From Paraescarpia echinospica (taxonomy: Eukaryota > Annelida > Polychaeta > Sabellida > Siboglinidae), in NCBI GenBank assembly GCA_020002185.1, contig CM034533.1, forward strand, positions 52,533,568-52,597,567: 64,000 bases of DNA. The letters are read 5' to 3'. The notes under the pieces were generated by a model, which saw only the letters and a list, made by a program, of their open reading frames with translations, was not told the DNA's origin and searched no databases. Below are positions 32,900-45,245 of the stretch, in pieces; the stretch's first letter is position 1; every line of letters starts with the position of its first letter. The position numbers and the translations under genes were made by a program.

Positions 32900-34200
32900 T
32901 CGATCTGTTTGCAACATGCAGCATTAAGCAAGGCGCCAGCGTAACAACAACATAGGATCTCAGGACAATATTTTTGAGGCGAGCGATCACTCTCGCTCCC
33001 TACTGCTCGCACTAATCTCTCATCTAGGGAATGTTTCACATCACCAGATCTGCTGGACGTAGTGCCCTCTAGCGGGAAAATAAACAACCATTATTTTTAA
33101 AGTCTGTTCTTGTTATGCAAATTAGCACTGGCGCACAGTTGGCAACGCATCCAGCCATTATTGCTCGACGGGAATTTTGTCGGCAGCTAGAGTCCATCCC
33201 ATAAACAAAATAACTTAATCATCAGCGTTGTTACACTGCTGTCATTTTCTGTAACATCATTACTAGTACATCCTGTCTCAAATGTTTTATCAGCATATAA
33301 CTTTTCAATGTGTGCCAATGCTTGATGTCCCGAATTGACCCGATCGAATTAACCTTGCGCAATTGACACCGCTATGGCATGGCTAGCCTCGACTGCATTT
33401 TGGAATGACCGGGCAGTGACGTCACCAGACAGACAAACAGGAACACCACCTAGCGGATAAAAATTAAACTAACAAATCGCACACAATAAATTATTTGGCA
33501 TATTTAGGCGAGCGATTTATCGCTCGCTTGTTTTTTCAAACGTGAAGCACTGGCATCTTAGAACAGGCAGCATGTCACCAAGGCCAGTTAATCGTGGTTT
33601 CATGTTTCTTTGAAAGCTCATTGAATGCATAATTTTGGAGTATCAGAAAGAAATTTGACACATGAACAGATCGTATAATGACGTTTGTTGAGATATAAAT
33701 TTTATTTCAATACATGTTTTACCAATGTCTGGAGGACAGTCAGAACTACAGGCAATTTAAGTGAAAAACCACTGCCCAAGCCTATACAGGATCACACACA
33801 AAATTATCTGAGAAACTATTAGTATTAGGAAGATAACATTTTAGATTTTGTTCCCTTGTGTATTTTGGGATTATCTAGTAAAATACTGAAGAGGTCAGAA
33901 GACTTAGTGCATGGTTTTGACAAGAAATTATCCATTTGTCAGATTAACTTGTAGTTAAAGATAATTGGAGGTGTAAACAAAAGGTTTGGTATATATACAT
34001 AAAAACAGAAGAAATGGTTGTTTGGAAGAAGTCCTACCAGGTGGCCAAATATAGCAAGGGCCGCAAGGCCCGAACTGGATATACAAGGTATATCCTGCAT
34101 GCCATTCAATGTAAGTGTATGATGCATGTTTTCAGACACTACCGACAGAGATATGTCAACCACAGAAATGCACAATCGTCTTCTGTAAGAATGCTACACA
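32900..34200. other. Non-coding stretch with two GGCGAGCGAT words
   Basis: GGCGAGCGAT occurs at about 32979 and 33508, each next to a complementary ATCGCTCGC-type stretch. They might mark ends of an old element, but extended terminal repeats were not found. No gene is seen. Confidence 0.3.
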
Positions 34201-34249
34201 GTCGATACTGCCGTTAATCCAACTCTGCAAGTACATTCAATTACATTCA

Positions 34250-35695
34250 CAATACAAGTGCACCGACTGAAGCACTGTGTGGTCTACAGAACAACTGCAC
34301 CGACTGAAGCACTGTGTGGTCTACAGGAACAACTGCACCGACTGAAGCACTGTGTGGTCTACAGGTCTGAAGCACTGTGTGGTCTACAGAAACAACTGCA
34401 CCGACTGAAGCACTGTGTGGTCTACAGAAACAACTGCACCGACTGAAGCACTGTGTGGTCTACAGAAACAACTGCACCGACTGAAGCACTGTGTGGTCTA
34501 CAGGAACAACTGCACCGACTGAAGCACTGTGTGGTCTACAGGAACAACTGCACCGACTGAAGCACTGTGTGGTCTACAGGAACAACTGCACCGACTGAAG
34601 CACTGTGTGGTCTACAGGAACAACTGCACCGACTGAAGCACTGTGTGGTCTACAGAAACAACTGCACCGACTGAAGCACTGTGTGGTCTACAGGAACAAC
34701 TGCACCGACTGAAGCATTGTGTGGTCTACAGAAACAACTGCACCGACTGAAGCATTGTGTGGTCTACAGAAACAACTGCACCGACTGAAGCACTGTGTGG
34801 TCTACAGGAACAACTGCACCGACTGAAGCACTGTGTGGTCTACAGAACAACTGCACCGACTGAAGCACTGTGTGGTCTACAGGAACAACTGCACCGACTG
34901 AAGCACTGTGTGGTCTACAGGAACAACTGCACCGACTGAAGCACTGTGTGGTCTACAGAAACAACTGCACCGACTGAAGCACTGTGTGGTCTACAGGAAC
35001 AACTGCACCGACTGAAGCACTGTGTGGTCTACAGGAACAACTGCACCGACTGAAGCACTGTGTGGTCTACAGAAACAACTGCACCGACAGAAGCACTGTG
35101 TGGTCTACAGAAACAACTGCACCGACTGAAGCATTGTGTGGTCTACAGGAACAACTGCACCGACTGAAGCACTGTGTGGTCTACAGAAACAACTGCACCG
35201 ACTGAAGCATTGTGTGGTCTACAGAAACAACTGCACCGACTGAAGCACTGTGTGGTCTACAGGACCAACTGCACCGACTGAAGCACTGTGTGGTCTACAG
35301 GAACAACTGCACCGACTGAAGCACTGTGTGGTCTACAGAAACAACTGCACCGACTGAAGCATTGTGTGGTCTACAGAAACAACTGCACCGACTGAAGCAC
35401 TGTGTGGTCTACAGAAACAACTGCACCGACTGAAGCACTGTGTGGTCTACAGAAACAACTGCACCGACTGAAGCACTGTGTGGTCTACCAAAACAACTGC
35501 ACCGACTGAAGCATTGTGTGGTCTACAGGAACAATTGCACCGACTGAAGCACTGTGTGGTCTACAGAAACAACTGCACCGACTGAAGCACTGTGTGGTCT
35601 ACAGGAACAACTGCACCGACTGAAGCACTGTGTGGTCTACAGAAAAAACTGCACCGACTGAAGCACTGTGTGGTCTACAGAAACAACTGCCTGTC
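34250..35695. repeat. 38-bp minisatellite, about 38 copies
   Basis: Unit CAACTGCACCGACTGAAGCA then CTGTGTGGTCTACAGRAA. One array of about 1.4 kb with rare point variants (GCACT/GCATT, CAGAAA/CAGGAA) and a few shortened units near the left end (about 34285 and 34364). No unique spacers lie between units, so it is not a CRISPR-like array. Confidence 0.97.
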
Positions 35696-35829
35696 ACATT
35701 CTTATTACCCATTATGTGCCATTGACAGAGCAACACAGCTGAAGTCACACTACACAAACTTGTGTCGTAATCTGCAAAGCGTTTCACAACTTCACAGACG
35801 CGGGTACACATACTACATATGAATTCTGA

Positions 35830-36660
35830 AAATGTTGCAAGGTTCATCATTTCGAAATTAGTGACAGCTGATTATTAATACGACATTATATGCACATTGA
35901 TAGTTGTGAGATTGTGTCCAAAATCTGTCCTATAGATTGGAAGGCACTGGCTTTCGATATTTTAATTTATGACCAGAAGAGTTTGAGTATTGTTCACAAG
36001 CCAGTAGTAAATGTGTTCCGTTCATCTGATTTTGTGAGTTTATTGTATTACACACTGGGGTGTCACACCCTTACACACTGGGGTGGGTATGGGTCAACGA
36101 GGTACCTAGGACATTGTACTTGGTTATTTCAATAAAGGTGCTGCGACTGTTGTTCCACTGTTGCAATTTGCAGGACCACAAGTCTGTGCATCATTTCATA
36201 CGGAAACAAATCTTCAGAATTCACTCCTTCTTGTTCTGAGCGAGTGAGCTTTTGTTGTGAAATTGGTATCAATGTAAAGTGTTGCCTTTGATTCCACTGC
36301 CCACAAGTTTGAAATGAGCTTATCTATGTCTGCTTTCAACTGGTGGCTTTCCTGGACCATCTGGAAACAATGCTCTACTGCATTGGTTCTTCTTACGGGC
36401 ACCAGACAGCTGCAAGTCTGGATCTAAGCAATCTCACCATTGTCTCGTTTTATAAACTAAATACTATTATCTTCAACCTGAAACATTCTGCAGATTATTT
36501 TTGTGATGTATGCATACTCCTAGATCATTTTCATTTCTTATTTATATAATTATAATATAACTGTGGCAAACGAACCTTTGTGCAATATCCTAATACCTCT
36601 GGATTTTATAGACTTATCAATTATAGATCTACATAGTTGTAGACCCAGAATGTTTTTCGT
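35830..36660. other. Non-coding stretch
   Basis: A duplicated ACACACTGGGGTG (36050, 36075) is visible. Nothing else recognisable. Confidence 0.35.
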
Positions 36661-36665
36661 TTAAC

Positions 36666-37697
36666 TTAAAGGAAATAAAAACAAGGCATTAGCTAAAATC
36701 TTATTTATCCAGACAGATCACAATTTGTTTTCACATATATAATTACAATATATTACCGTACAATATATATACAATTAATAAATTATATATCCATTCCATT
36801 ATATTTGTTTGGATAAATAAAACTGAGAAACATCATTATAATAATTCCCATATTTTCATTCTTGAGGTGAATAAATAATTACTACAAAAATAAATAAAAA
36901 ATATTTACAAATAGTGCATCATAGCATAAAAATGATTTGGTTTATATTACTTCGTGAAAATATAAACAAAAAAGTGTAAAGAAAACCAATGGTTTGGTGT
37001 CAAGATTGAACAGGCGTCGCCCGATTACAAAATAAATGACAAGAAACCAGCGTGTTTTCCAATTGAGCTAGCGACACCGACAGAAATTCACTGACAGATT
37101 TAAGTTGTTATGATAAATTGTACAACTCCTCCTTCATATATCGATATTCTAGCGATATTATGAGATTATAATGTAGCGGATACAATATATGTTTGCTATG
37201 TATGTTTATTGGTGTAGATTATCTCCCGTTGGTTGCATTTGATATAATTATTCTGAAAACGAGCCCAAGCTCGGCGAAACCTAGTCGACTTGTAGGCCCA
37301 CTCGCATTCATTGTTTTGAATAAAATTGGATTCATGTGGAACCGAAAGATAACTGCTTGTTCCTCTATGATGACTAGTGTTTGTATTACATCGGAATATC
37401 GCACAATAACTCATTTTGACACTCGTTTCGACCTGAAAGCTATCCTTGTAAACATGCTCTGAATGCATGGAAAGGGTTGGCCTGATGCGAGTATGGGTCA
37501 TATGTGATGTCACATCTCGGCATCCCGAAAAGTGTGCCAAAAATATGCATATTCGAAAATGTCCGGCTGCACAGCATAAAATGTGGCATTTCTAATTCAT
37601 TGAATTTTTTATTTTTTTTGGCTTGATGGACTTGGAAATAGATAGCAGGATGTAATATAATATGAATTCAAGCAATAGATGTTTTTATTCCCTTTAA
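36666..37697. mobile_element. TTAA-flanked element with tRNA-like module, copy A
   Basis: Ends are TTAAAGGAAATAAAAAC (36666) and GTTTTTATTCCCTTTAA (ending 37697), inverted repeats with TTAA. Inside is a - strand tRNA-like segment (36994-37078). The right half is the same sequence found in both arms of the palindromic copy at 53656-55545. It has no transposase. The AAGCTCGGCGAAACCTAGTC region is shared by all copies. Confidence 0.7.
36994..37078 (-). other. tRNA-like module in copy A
   Basis: On the - strand: GCTAGCTCAATTGGAAAACA (A-box-like) and CCTGTTCAATCTTGACACCA (B-box-like, degraded). The acceptor stem does not pair, so it is not a functional tRNA gene. Confidence 0.4.
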
Positions 37698-38289
37698 CCT
37701 GACATGCTGCTGCTGAAAGGACGTGCTGAATCAATGTTGCTATGCCCTTCTCAAACTAAAAAAACTGAATAAATACAATATGAATTATAAATATATTACT
37801 AAATAATATTCACAACTCAAATTTAAACCTGTTACCATAGTGCTTGTGTTACTAATTCATGAGTTTAACTAAACATCATCTTCAATGAACAATTCACAAA
37901 TATGTAGAAAGTAACGACAACTTGATTGTTTTTTTAAATTGTGTTAAACTAGGAAGCTGAGTCAATTTATTTATGTTATTACTTTTGATTGTCGTAACTT
38001 TGTGTTTACATAAATTTATCTCATATTCAAGTCAAGATTCTGTCTTCGCACCATTCCTGGGTAAAACTTAGTCTTAGGAGTTATCCTTGAATCCTGGGAT
38101 TAGTTTCATCTTTCAACTTCAAACTTCTCACTCTGTCTGCGTTGCCTTTGAAGAGGATGCACTTATTAGGCGCCCATATTTAAATGGGTTAGATCCTGCG
38201 CATCCGATGGAGATAACGCCGCTAGAGGTGGCCCCATTTTGTAGATACTTAAGAGATTAATGCTGGCTGATGCCTTAATATCTGAACTA

Positions 38290-38790
38290 TGAATTGTGGG
38301 TATTTTCGACATGTTCCACGTTCTGCCGACAACGACCTGTGTGTGCCGCCATCCAACAGCAGATATGGTGATCGCTCCTTCTCAGTTTCGGTCCCGCAAA
38401 TGTGGAAAACTCTTCCGTTAGAATTAAGAGAGTCACAGCGCTAGCCACATTCAAGCAACTTTTAAACACCCACCTCTTCCGTGTAGCATTCCATGTTTAG
38501 TTTAGTCTGTGATCTCGTACATGACATAGTGTTTTAAAATAATTTATTATCATTTAACTAACATATTTATGTCTTATGATGCACATATTGTCACGTTTTA
38601 AATAATGTTATATGCTTTTATTACATAATCTTATTGCCTATGCATCATGATTTTAGCAAATATTTTATTTATTTTTATTATAATTTATTTAACTCGCCAG
38701 TTTTAACATTCACGTATTAATCTATTTTAGCGCCTCTGAGTAGACTTTTGTCTAGATTTATGGCGCTCTACAAGTTGACTCATTATTATG
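38290..38790 (+). mobile_element. LINE 3' end fragment
   Basis: Broken frames give SNSRYGDRSFSVSVPQMWKT and LPLELRES, then ATFKQLLKTHLF, the typical last coding block of several LINE clades (YGDRxFSVxxPxxWNxLPxxLR...FKxxLKTxLF). It is followed by an AT-rich 3'UTR ending near TTTATGGCGCTCTACAAGTTG, a GCGC-box tail seen in L2/CR1-like elements. Confidence 0.65.
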
Positions 38791-39308
38791 TGCTTGCATT
38801 GAACAAAATTGAGTTTTTCGTGATAGAAGTTCGCCACATGTGGACCTTCAAAAATGGTGGCGCCTTGAACATCGTAGTTGTTTACCAGGATGATTCTTAA
38901 AAATCAGAAAAAAATTGACATTATGTTTTTCATGTTCTTACCCCCCAGAATTGTTCCTTATGATAAAAAGACTCAAGAGACAAAGAGAGAAGACAAAATA
39001 TTTATATCTAGGGGTAGCTCAAATGCCTCAAAGTTCACAATATTCGGAGTTTGAGACAATGTACATGAATTCAGTTATGAGCAATGAGCAGTTTGCTAAT
39101 TTCCAAATAATAACAAATTAGGAAATTCATCCAATGAACTTAATTGCACTAATGATACTGTCATGAAATATTGTCATGAATAAGTCATGTCTTAGTGGCA
39201 TACATGGTTCACATAATAAAACCACAGTTTGTGTTCAGATTCATCCTGTTATCGCCTCAATGTGGGCCATGTTCAAGCAACAGATTCTATGTGCACGACT
39301 CTTGTTTC

Positions 39309-40587
39309 TCACTGACCACTTTGTCCTGTTATGGTCTGTTTCCTGCTGTCTGGGTAGGCATGGCAGTGCTCCTCAACAACTTGCAGCAAGATCTGAAGCT
39401 GGGGCTCACTTTTGGTCAGGAGGGCGCGGAATTCTTGAATCAGAGTAACTCCGCGTTCCTCTCGTTCCTCCCACATATCTGGATCGACTTGGAGAAATCC
39501 ATCTGGAAGTGCCATCATTTCAAACAATGCAGCAGACTTCGGCGTGACAAAATCTTCCAGCTTCTTCTCTCGGAAAGATTTGAGGGTGACAGTAACCTTC
39601 TTTGTATGACATGTGCATGGCTCCAGGTAACATAAATCAAACTCCTCGGCGAGGAACTGCTCTCAGGAAGATCAACACTAATTCTAGGAACTCCCTATAG
39701 TCATCCCTTCGTTGACTCTCTTCCAGATGATTGTTAGTAAACTCGATGGTGCTTTCCTTGATGTCTTCGACAAAGTTTAATACATCTTCACTTTCAATTC
39801 CCGTTTCATATTTGCCTCGGTCAATGAACTCCCAGTATTCCTGAAACCACTTGAACAGTGGCACCTCTGGAGAAGATGTGGATCCCATACACACTTGAAA
39901 TACTGCGCCAATGATGAGATCCATGATGTAATGTCAGCAGGCCAGGGTCATAAGCTCCTTACCAAGCGTTTGCTCCAAAAGGACATAAGCAGCAGCCAGC
40001 CGACCAGTATTTGAGCTGGTTGTGTCGAAGCACATAGCTCGAACTCTGTTATCCAAGTCCCAGTGGCTTCGAAGACTGCTGCAGCCTGGGCTTCGCCTGT
40101 TTCAGATGGAAGATGAGCAACTGAGAAACTCCTTTACCAGAGACGAGTATCGGGAACCGATCAACCTTTTCTTTGTCCGTCAAATCAGAAGTTTGCCGTC
40201 CCAGTGCATAACCATGGGCACCTGCCGTCGAAACTCTGCCTTGAGATTTGCTGCTCGCTGAACATGATTTGTTATTCTCATTCGGCAAATCAATGATCTG
40301 TTAAGGGCAAGGCTGTCAAGATTTTGACCCATACTCTTGGCTGTTTGAGCAATGACAAATATCCTGTCCAGTGCAACTGCCAACTGTGGTGTAATGACAG
40401 TTTTCCGACCTCTCTTTCTCTTCATGGATGTCACAGCGCCAACGGCCCCTTCAGTCTCCTGCTCAGCTACATCGTGATCGTTGTCATTATCGTCAGCTGA
40501 TGAGCTGCTGCAAGTAGGTACCAGCGGCCTCTGCACACAGCTCTGTGGAATTGGTCCAACCACTGCGTAATCATGACTAATTGACAT
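39309..40587 (-). pseudogene. Decayed transposase-like gene (uncharacterised mobile family)
   Basis: Reads right to left through at least four frames. Near 40587: MSISHDYAVVGPIPQ then KRKRGRKTVITPQLAVALDR and SLALNRSLICRMR. Next: PMVMHWDGKLL, DKEKVDRFPILVSGKGVSQL, CFDTTSSNTGRLAAAYVLLE (near 40000), LIIGAVFQV, SSPEVPLFKWFQEYWEFID, and lastly FEMMALPDGFLQVDP (about 39500). The order HWDGK...VDRxPI...FDTTSSNTG...PLFK.F matches a repetitive, intronless family seen in many invertebrate genomes. FDTTxSNTG and the His-rich stretch that normally follows suggest an RNase-H-fold transposase, but that is recall plus inference. Multiple frameshifts show this copy is dead. Confidence 0.55.
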
Positions 40588-41600
40588 GTCTATAACTGTT
40601 TTATTTTTGCATTAAATATCATGTATTGTATACAGAAATAAAGTTCATTCCTTTCTGTGTTCACATGTGTATTTTGTTTTACTGAGAAAATGTATTACAG
40701 ATGTGGAATAATGGCTTGAACGAATGCTATAGTTCTTGTTAATTATGCTTGCGGGCAAATTATTCGAGCGGATTACAGCACGGATATATTCGATGGTACT
40801 TTTTAATCTGTCTGCGCTCTTGCCCTAACTGTCATATACACAAGTTATTTATATCACCAGAATGACAAAAGAACGATCTTTAAATTGGTACTAATATCGC
40901 ACTTGCGCTTATATGGTATTATATACAAAACTATGATTAAAAAGTTAGTGAATTTTCAAATGTGAATTTGTCATATTTTTCGTGATTTAACCACTAACAA
41001 AGTGGGTATCAACGTTAACGCCATCCTTTTCTTTATCAAATACGCAACCCAAACTAGCTCTGCACGTTGTAGGGTCACAGCGCAAGCGCTTTAGAAAGGG
41101 TCACTCAAAGTTCATATCCTACACGTGATACAACAAACCTAGTGAAAATGGAGCCGCACGATGAATCTAAAAACCCGTGCCCCCGACAGCTAATAAATGA
41201 GCTATACAATTTAATAAGTAAGCCAAATGAATATATTTGATGCATGAAATGTTAATAATATAATTGAAACGGCATTTGTAATGTGATTTGGTATTTACGT
41301 GAATAATTATATCTATATTTCAACGTAGTTGCTCGACGTGGGGAATCTACCAGTCGGTAATTTCAACCGTAACTCCCGCGTAAGCATAACATTTGCAGAT
41401 TTGTATTCATTTATGGTTTATGTTTTGTAGATCGGGATCAAATAACACGATAATCAGAAACTAGAAACATTATTTCAACGATGATTTTTTTTGTATGATA
41501 ATGAAGCTGTTGTACCGGCATATTTTGTCGATGTATGTTGGCTACGCTAATCACAATATGTCGGACATCAGCGTCAGTCATGGTTTACTTGTCGCTTAGC
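40588..41600. other. Non-coding stretch between transposase remnant and LINE
   Basis: No gene recognised. CGTCGTTTAGCTTCGCGGCC near 41605 marks a GC-richer junction just before the LINE. Confidence 0.3.
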
Positions 41601-41625
41601 GGCGGCGTCGTTTAGCTTCGCGGCC

Positions 41626-43240
41626 TTGTTTATGTCAAATTATGAAAATATGCGATTGTTTGCGAGTTCAGAGATTATTAATAATATCACTAAAGTAAAC
41701 AATAAACATGTCATGGACAAATTAAAACTAACTGAAAATATAATACTACTGACGTTAAAACAACTTAATATTAGCAAATCGCCTGGCCCAGATGGAATAG
41801 GTGCCAGGCTACTAAATGAGTTGTCTGCAAGTATATGTCAACCCTTAAAACAAATTTTTGAAACGTCGATTAAAACTTCCTGCATTCCCAATGACTGGAA
41901 AGAAACTAGCTAGTAACTACCGCCCAATAAGTTTAACAAGCATAGTTTGTAAATGTATGGAAAAAATTATTAGAAATCACATTACAAACTACATGAAAGT
42001 AAATAATCTATTTAGTCAAAAACAATATGGATTTATATCTGGCCGATCAACAGTTCTACAACTAATCAAAATAATAGATGACTGGACTAAAGAAATGGAT
42101 AAGGGCAACCACACTGATGTTATATATATATGGATTTCCAAAAAGCCTTTGACACCGGCCACACAAAAGATTAATTAGCAAATTAAAAAGCTTCAACATT
42201 TCAGAACTGATTAACTGGATAGAATCATTCATCACAGATAGAAAACAAAAAGTTTCAGTAAATGGAGATGAGTCTAGCTGGAAAGAGGTAATATCAGGGA
42301 TACCCCAGGGTTCCGTTCTAGGACCCTTACTTTTTGTTCTATATATTAATGACCTCCCAGATCTAACAAATTCAAATACATTTCTATTTGCTGATGACAT
42401 AAAGATATTTAGAACAATAACACATATAGATGATCAGGATTTACTTCAACATGATTTAAGCATACTAGAACAATGGAGCGACAAGTGGTTGTTAAAATTC
42501 CATCCCGATAAATGTGTACACATGGAAATTGGGAAAAATAATATTGGTGAAAGTAAATATTTTATGGCAACAAATAATGTCAAACATGCTCTTGTTACCA
42601 CAGACAAACAAAAAGATTTAGGAGTAATTATTGATTCAAAACTTTCTTCTGATGATCACATCAACCAAGTGGTTAATAAAGCAACCAGAATGACAAAAGT
42701 AATCAGAAGAACTTTTCAATTCTTAGATACACACACTTTCTTGCCATTATACAAGACTATGGTTAGATCCCACCTAGATTATGCAATTGCAGTATGGTAT
42801 CCATTTAAGACGAAACATAAAATAGCCATAGAAAATGTCCAGAGAAGAGCCGCAAAAGAACTACCTGGTATGAGGCACCAAACCTTCCTAAATGGGAGGA
42901 TGTGACATCACGATCCAGTAACAGAGGACACTCCTTTAAACTGTTCAACCAAAGAGCAAAACTAAACATAAGAAAAAATGCATTCCCGCTTAGAGTGGTT
43001 GAACCATGGAACAGTTTACCTGATTCAGTAATACAAGCAAAATCAATAAACTCATTTAAAAACCGCCTTGATAAATTCTGGTCAACCCAGGAGATATTAT
43101 ACGACTATGAAGCCCCACTAACATTAAACACTGGAACCGGAAAACACAAACTCTTAATACTAGACCCCGAAGAAGATCTGATCTTTGAGGAACCGAGAGG
43201 ATCCTGCGATCAGAACAGTCCTAAGGTATCCTAAGGTAAG
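41626..43240 (+). mobile_element. 5'-truncated CR1-like LINE with frameshifted reverse transcriptase
   Basis: RT fingers SKSPGPDGIGARLL; block NYRPISLTSIVCKCMEKII; QKQYGFISGRST; motif A as DFQKAFDT after a frame change at an expanded TATATATA run (42120-42133), followed by another shift near 42152. Then motif B IPQGSVLGPLLFVLYINDL, motif C LFADDIKIF, KDLGVIIDSKLS, YKTMVRSHLDYAIAVWYP, VQRRAAKEL and the C-terminal FPLRVVEPWNSLPDSVIQ. At least three frame breaks. The end carries a small TCCTAAGGTA repeat (43220-43238). A different family from the 0.5-5.2 kb element. Confidence 0.85.
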
Positions 43241-43562
43241 GTATATCACAATCCTAGGTTAGCATTTGCTACTATAGATGTATGTGTGTACTTTTATTGT
43301 TATTTAAAGTTCTGGATCATCACATCCACAAAAAACTTACAAGCCACAAGGGGATGTCGGTCGCAATTTTCAACCATACAAAAAGTCAAAATACAATCAG
43401 TGGCAACGAGTATTACTTGCACTGAAATTGTTTCATTAGTAGTTTATTATTATTATTATTTACCCTATATATTTCAACATTCAAAATCAAAAGCACACGT
43501 TTACACTAGACATATTCTAAGATGTAATGTCATTGAATAACCCAGTTTATTAGATTACATAC

Positions 43563-44006
43563 ATGTTTCACATCAAGTTTAACATAATTTTTTTCAGGTT
43601 TCACATCCATTGTACGGGGGTTATAAATTACATGGTTTGCATGAATACACGTTTTTATCAAACTTTTTGTAGGGAAATTTTGTCCACACCCATGTTTCAA
43701 GGACTTCGCTTTTTAAACCCTAGTGCAAACACTAAATTAGAGCAAATTTTTTCTCCAGATGACGACAATTTCAAGAAACTGCAGTCAGTTTTTTTTATGA
43801 CTGGTCGTGGTAGACGTCCAAAACTTCCACACATCATAACGATGCACAAGCTCTTGATCCAGCTGTATTTCTGTAAAGGTGACAGATCATGGGATGAACT
43901 TTCAGGCTTTGCCCAGAAGTTTATTGATTTGAGTAAGGAAAGTGTGAGACACTTGATCAAGAAAACATTCACCAGTGCTACATCCAAAGATAGCCAAATT
44001 CTTTAG
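43563..44006 (+). CDS. Uncharacterised ORF, possibly an exon or a transposase fragment
   Basis: Open for 147 codons; it follows TTTTTTTCAG (43599), so the real part may begin at an acceptor. From about residue 30: YQTFCREILSTPMFQGLRFL, MTGRGRRPKLPHIITMHKLL, CKGDRSWDELSGFAQKF and LIKKTFTSATSKD. The spread of charged and hydrophobic residues looks protein-like. The RGRRPKLP stretch and a following helix resemble DNA-binding parts of transposases, but I do not recognise the family. It stops at 44006, and similar text (EFLQHELMPFVGIQL) continues just past the stop in the same frame, suggesting a decayed longer protein. Confidence 0.4.
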   Translation: MFHIKFNIIFFRFHIHCTGVINYMVCMNTRFYQTFCREILSTPMFQGLRFLNPSANTKLEQIFSPDDDNFKKLQSVFFMTGRGRRPKLPHIITMHKLLIQLYFCKGDRSWDELSGFAQKFIDLSKESVRHLIKKTFTSATSKDSQIL

Positions 44007-45100
44007 GAATTTCTCCAGCATGAACTAATGCCATTTGTTGGAATTCAGTTGTCATGTGCATATGGTAATTTTTGTATGTTTCACTCCACGATTCCGAGAT
44101 AAATTGAAATATATATATTATTTGTAGTCAGTGATATGATCATCAATAAATAACAGTGCAGATGAGACTTTTTAAACATAAATTAACCAAGTTATTACTG
44201 TCAAAATTTGGTGCAATTTGTTCCGATAGTTCAAAAGCTATGCCATTTTAAAAAATGCTGGAAATCCTCTGCTTCGGCCTCCATTTCCGTCACTAAAATC
44301 ATGCTTTTTTACATTTTGGGTTTTATTTTTTCTTACTTTAATGATGTCACAAGCATCTGAAAAAATAGAGCTAAACCATGTATATAATAGTGTAAAAATC
44401 AAGAAATAGAAAAGTGTTATATGCCTTAGTACTTTGGTAAGGGTCGTGTAAATATGCACTTTTATTCAATTTCACGACTTTTATAGTATTTTCGTCACTT
44501 TTAACCTGCCATTAAACACAAACTGTTCATTATTACTAGTGTTGTATCTGCCAGATTTTTAGTCTTGTTGGTATAGTTTGTATATATTGTGTCATTGTTA
44601 TATCAGGTATATTAATTGAGCAGTTACATGTGTACTAAAAACAAGAAATATAATTTTTTCACACCTGACGAGGATCAAAGAATTACAAAAAACGTCATAA
44701 CTTCATGACAAATATAGATAGGCTGGTAATTCTTTTTTTATTTTGCTTGTGTTGACAACCTCTATCACAAAAATACAACAAGATGATTGATATAGCAATC
44801 TGAAATTTTGGCTGCTGGTACCTACTGCAAGCATGTGATCCCGTCTATCTGCCACCCGCTTCTCCAGTGTTTCCCCTGGTATATAACAAGTGAGGCGGGC
44901 CGCCTCGCCGTTTTTGTATGCCGCCTCACCCAAAATATGCCGAAATTGCCGCTTCGTAGCTATTTCATACGCCCATTTTTTTTCTTTCTTTCACGGTATA
45001 TTTAGCGTCAGCGAGCGGCACGTAATGACACCACAATGTCACTTATATTCCTGCAAAATCGCAGATTTGTAGCAACATCGTTTAGCCGTCATTGGACAAC
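44007..45100. other. Non-coding stretch
   Basis: A short GC-rich piece (44890-44925, GAGGCGGGCCGCCTCGCCG) contains a small palindrome. No gene or element end could be established. Confidence 0.3.
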
Positions 45101-45107
45101 GTAAAAG

Positions 45108-45245
45108 ATATCACTTGTCAGTTGTCCAATCACTGAATATTCCTGCGGGATCCCCAGTGTCTCCAATGGTGACACCTTGCGGAGTTTCGACATACTAGTC
45201 ATTCATGTAAAATGGCGCCCAAACGGTAACTTGTGTTTTGGTTTA
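45108..45245. repeat. Dispersed repeat, copy 2 (inverted relative to 22494-22624)
   Basis: The reverse complement of this segment matches 22494-22624 closely, including GCAAGGTGTCACCATTGGAG and ATTGGACAACTGACAAGTGA. Confidence 0.7.

Noticed and set aside
34250..35695. CRISPR-like array
   Set aside because: Repeats abut each other with no unique spacers, and the host is a eukaryote; it is a minisatellite.
39195..39635. 146-codon + strand open frame
   Set aside because: Shadow of the - strand transposase-like pseudogene, which carries the recognisable motifs.
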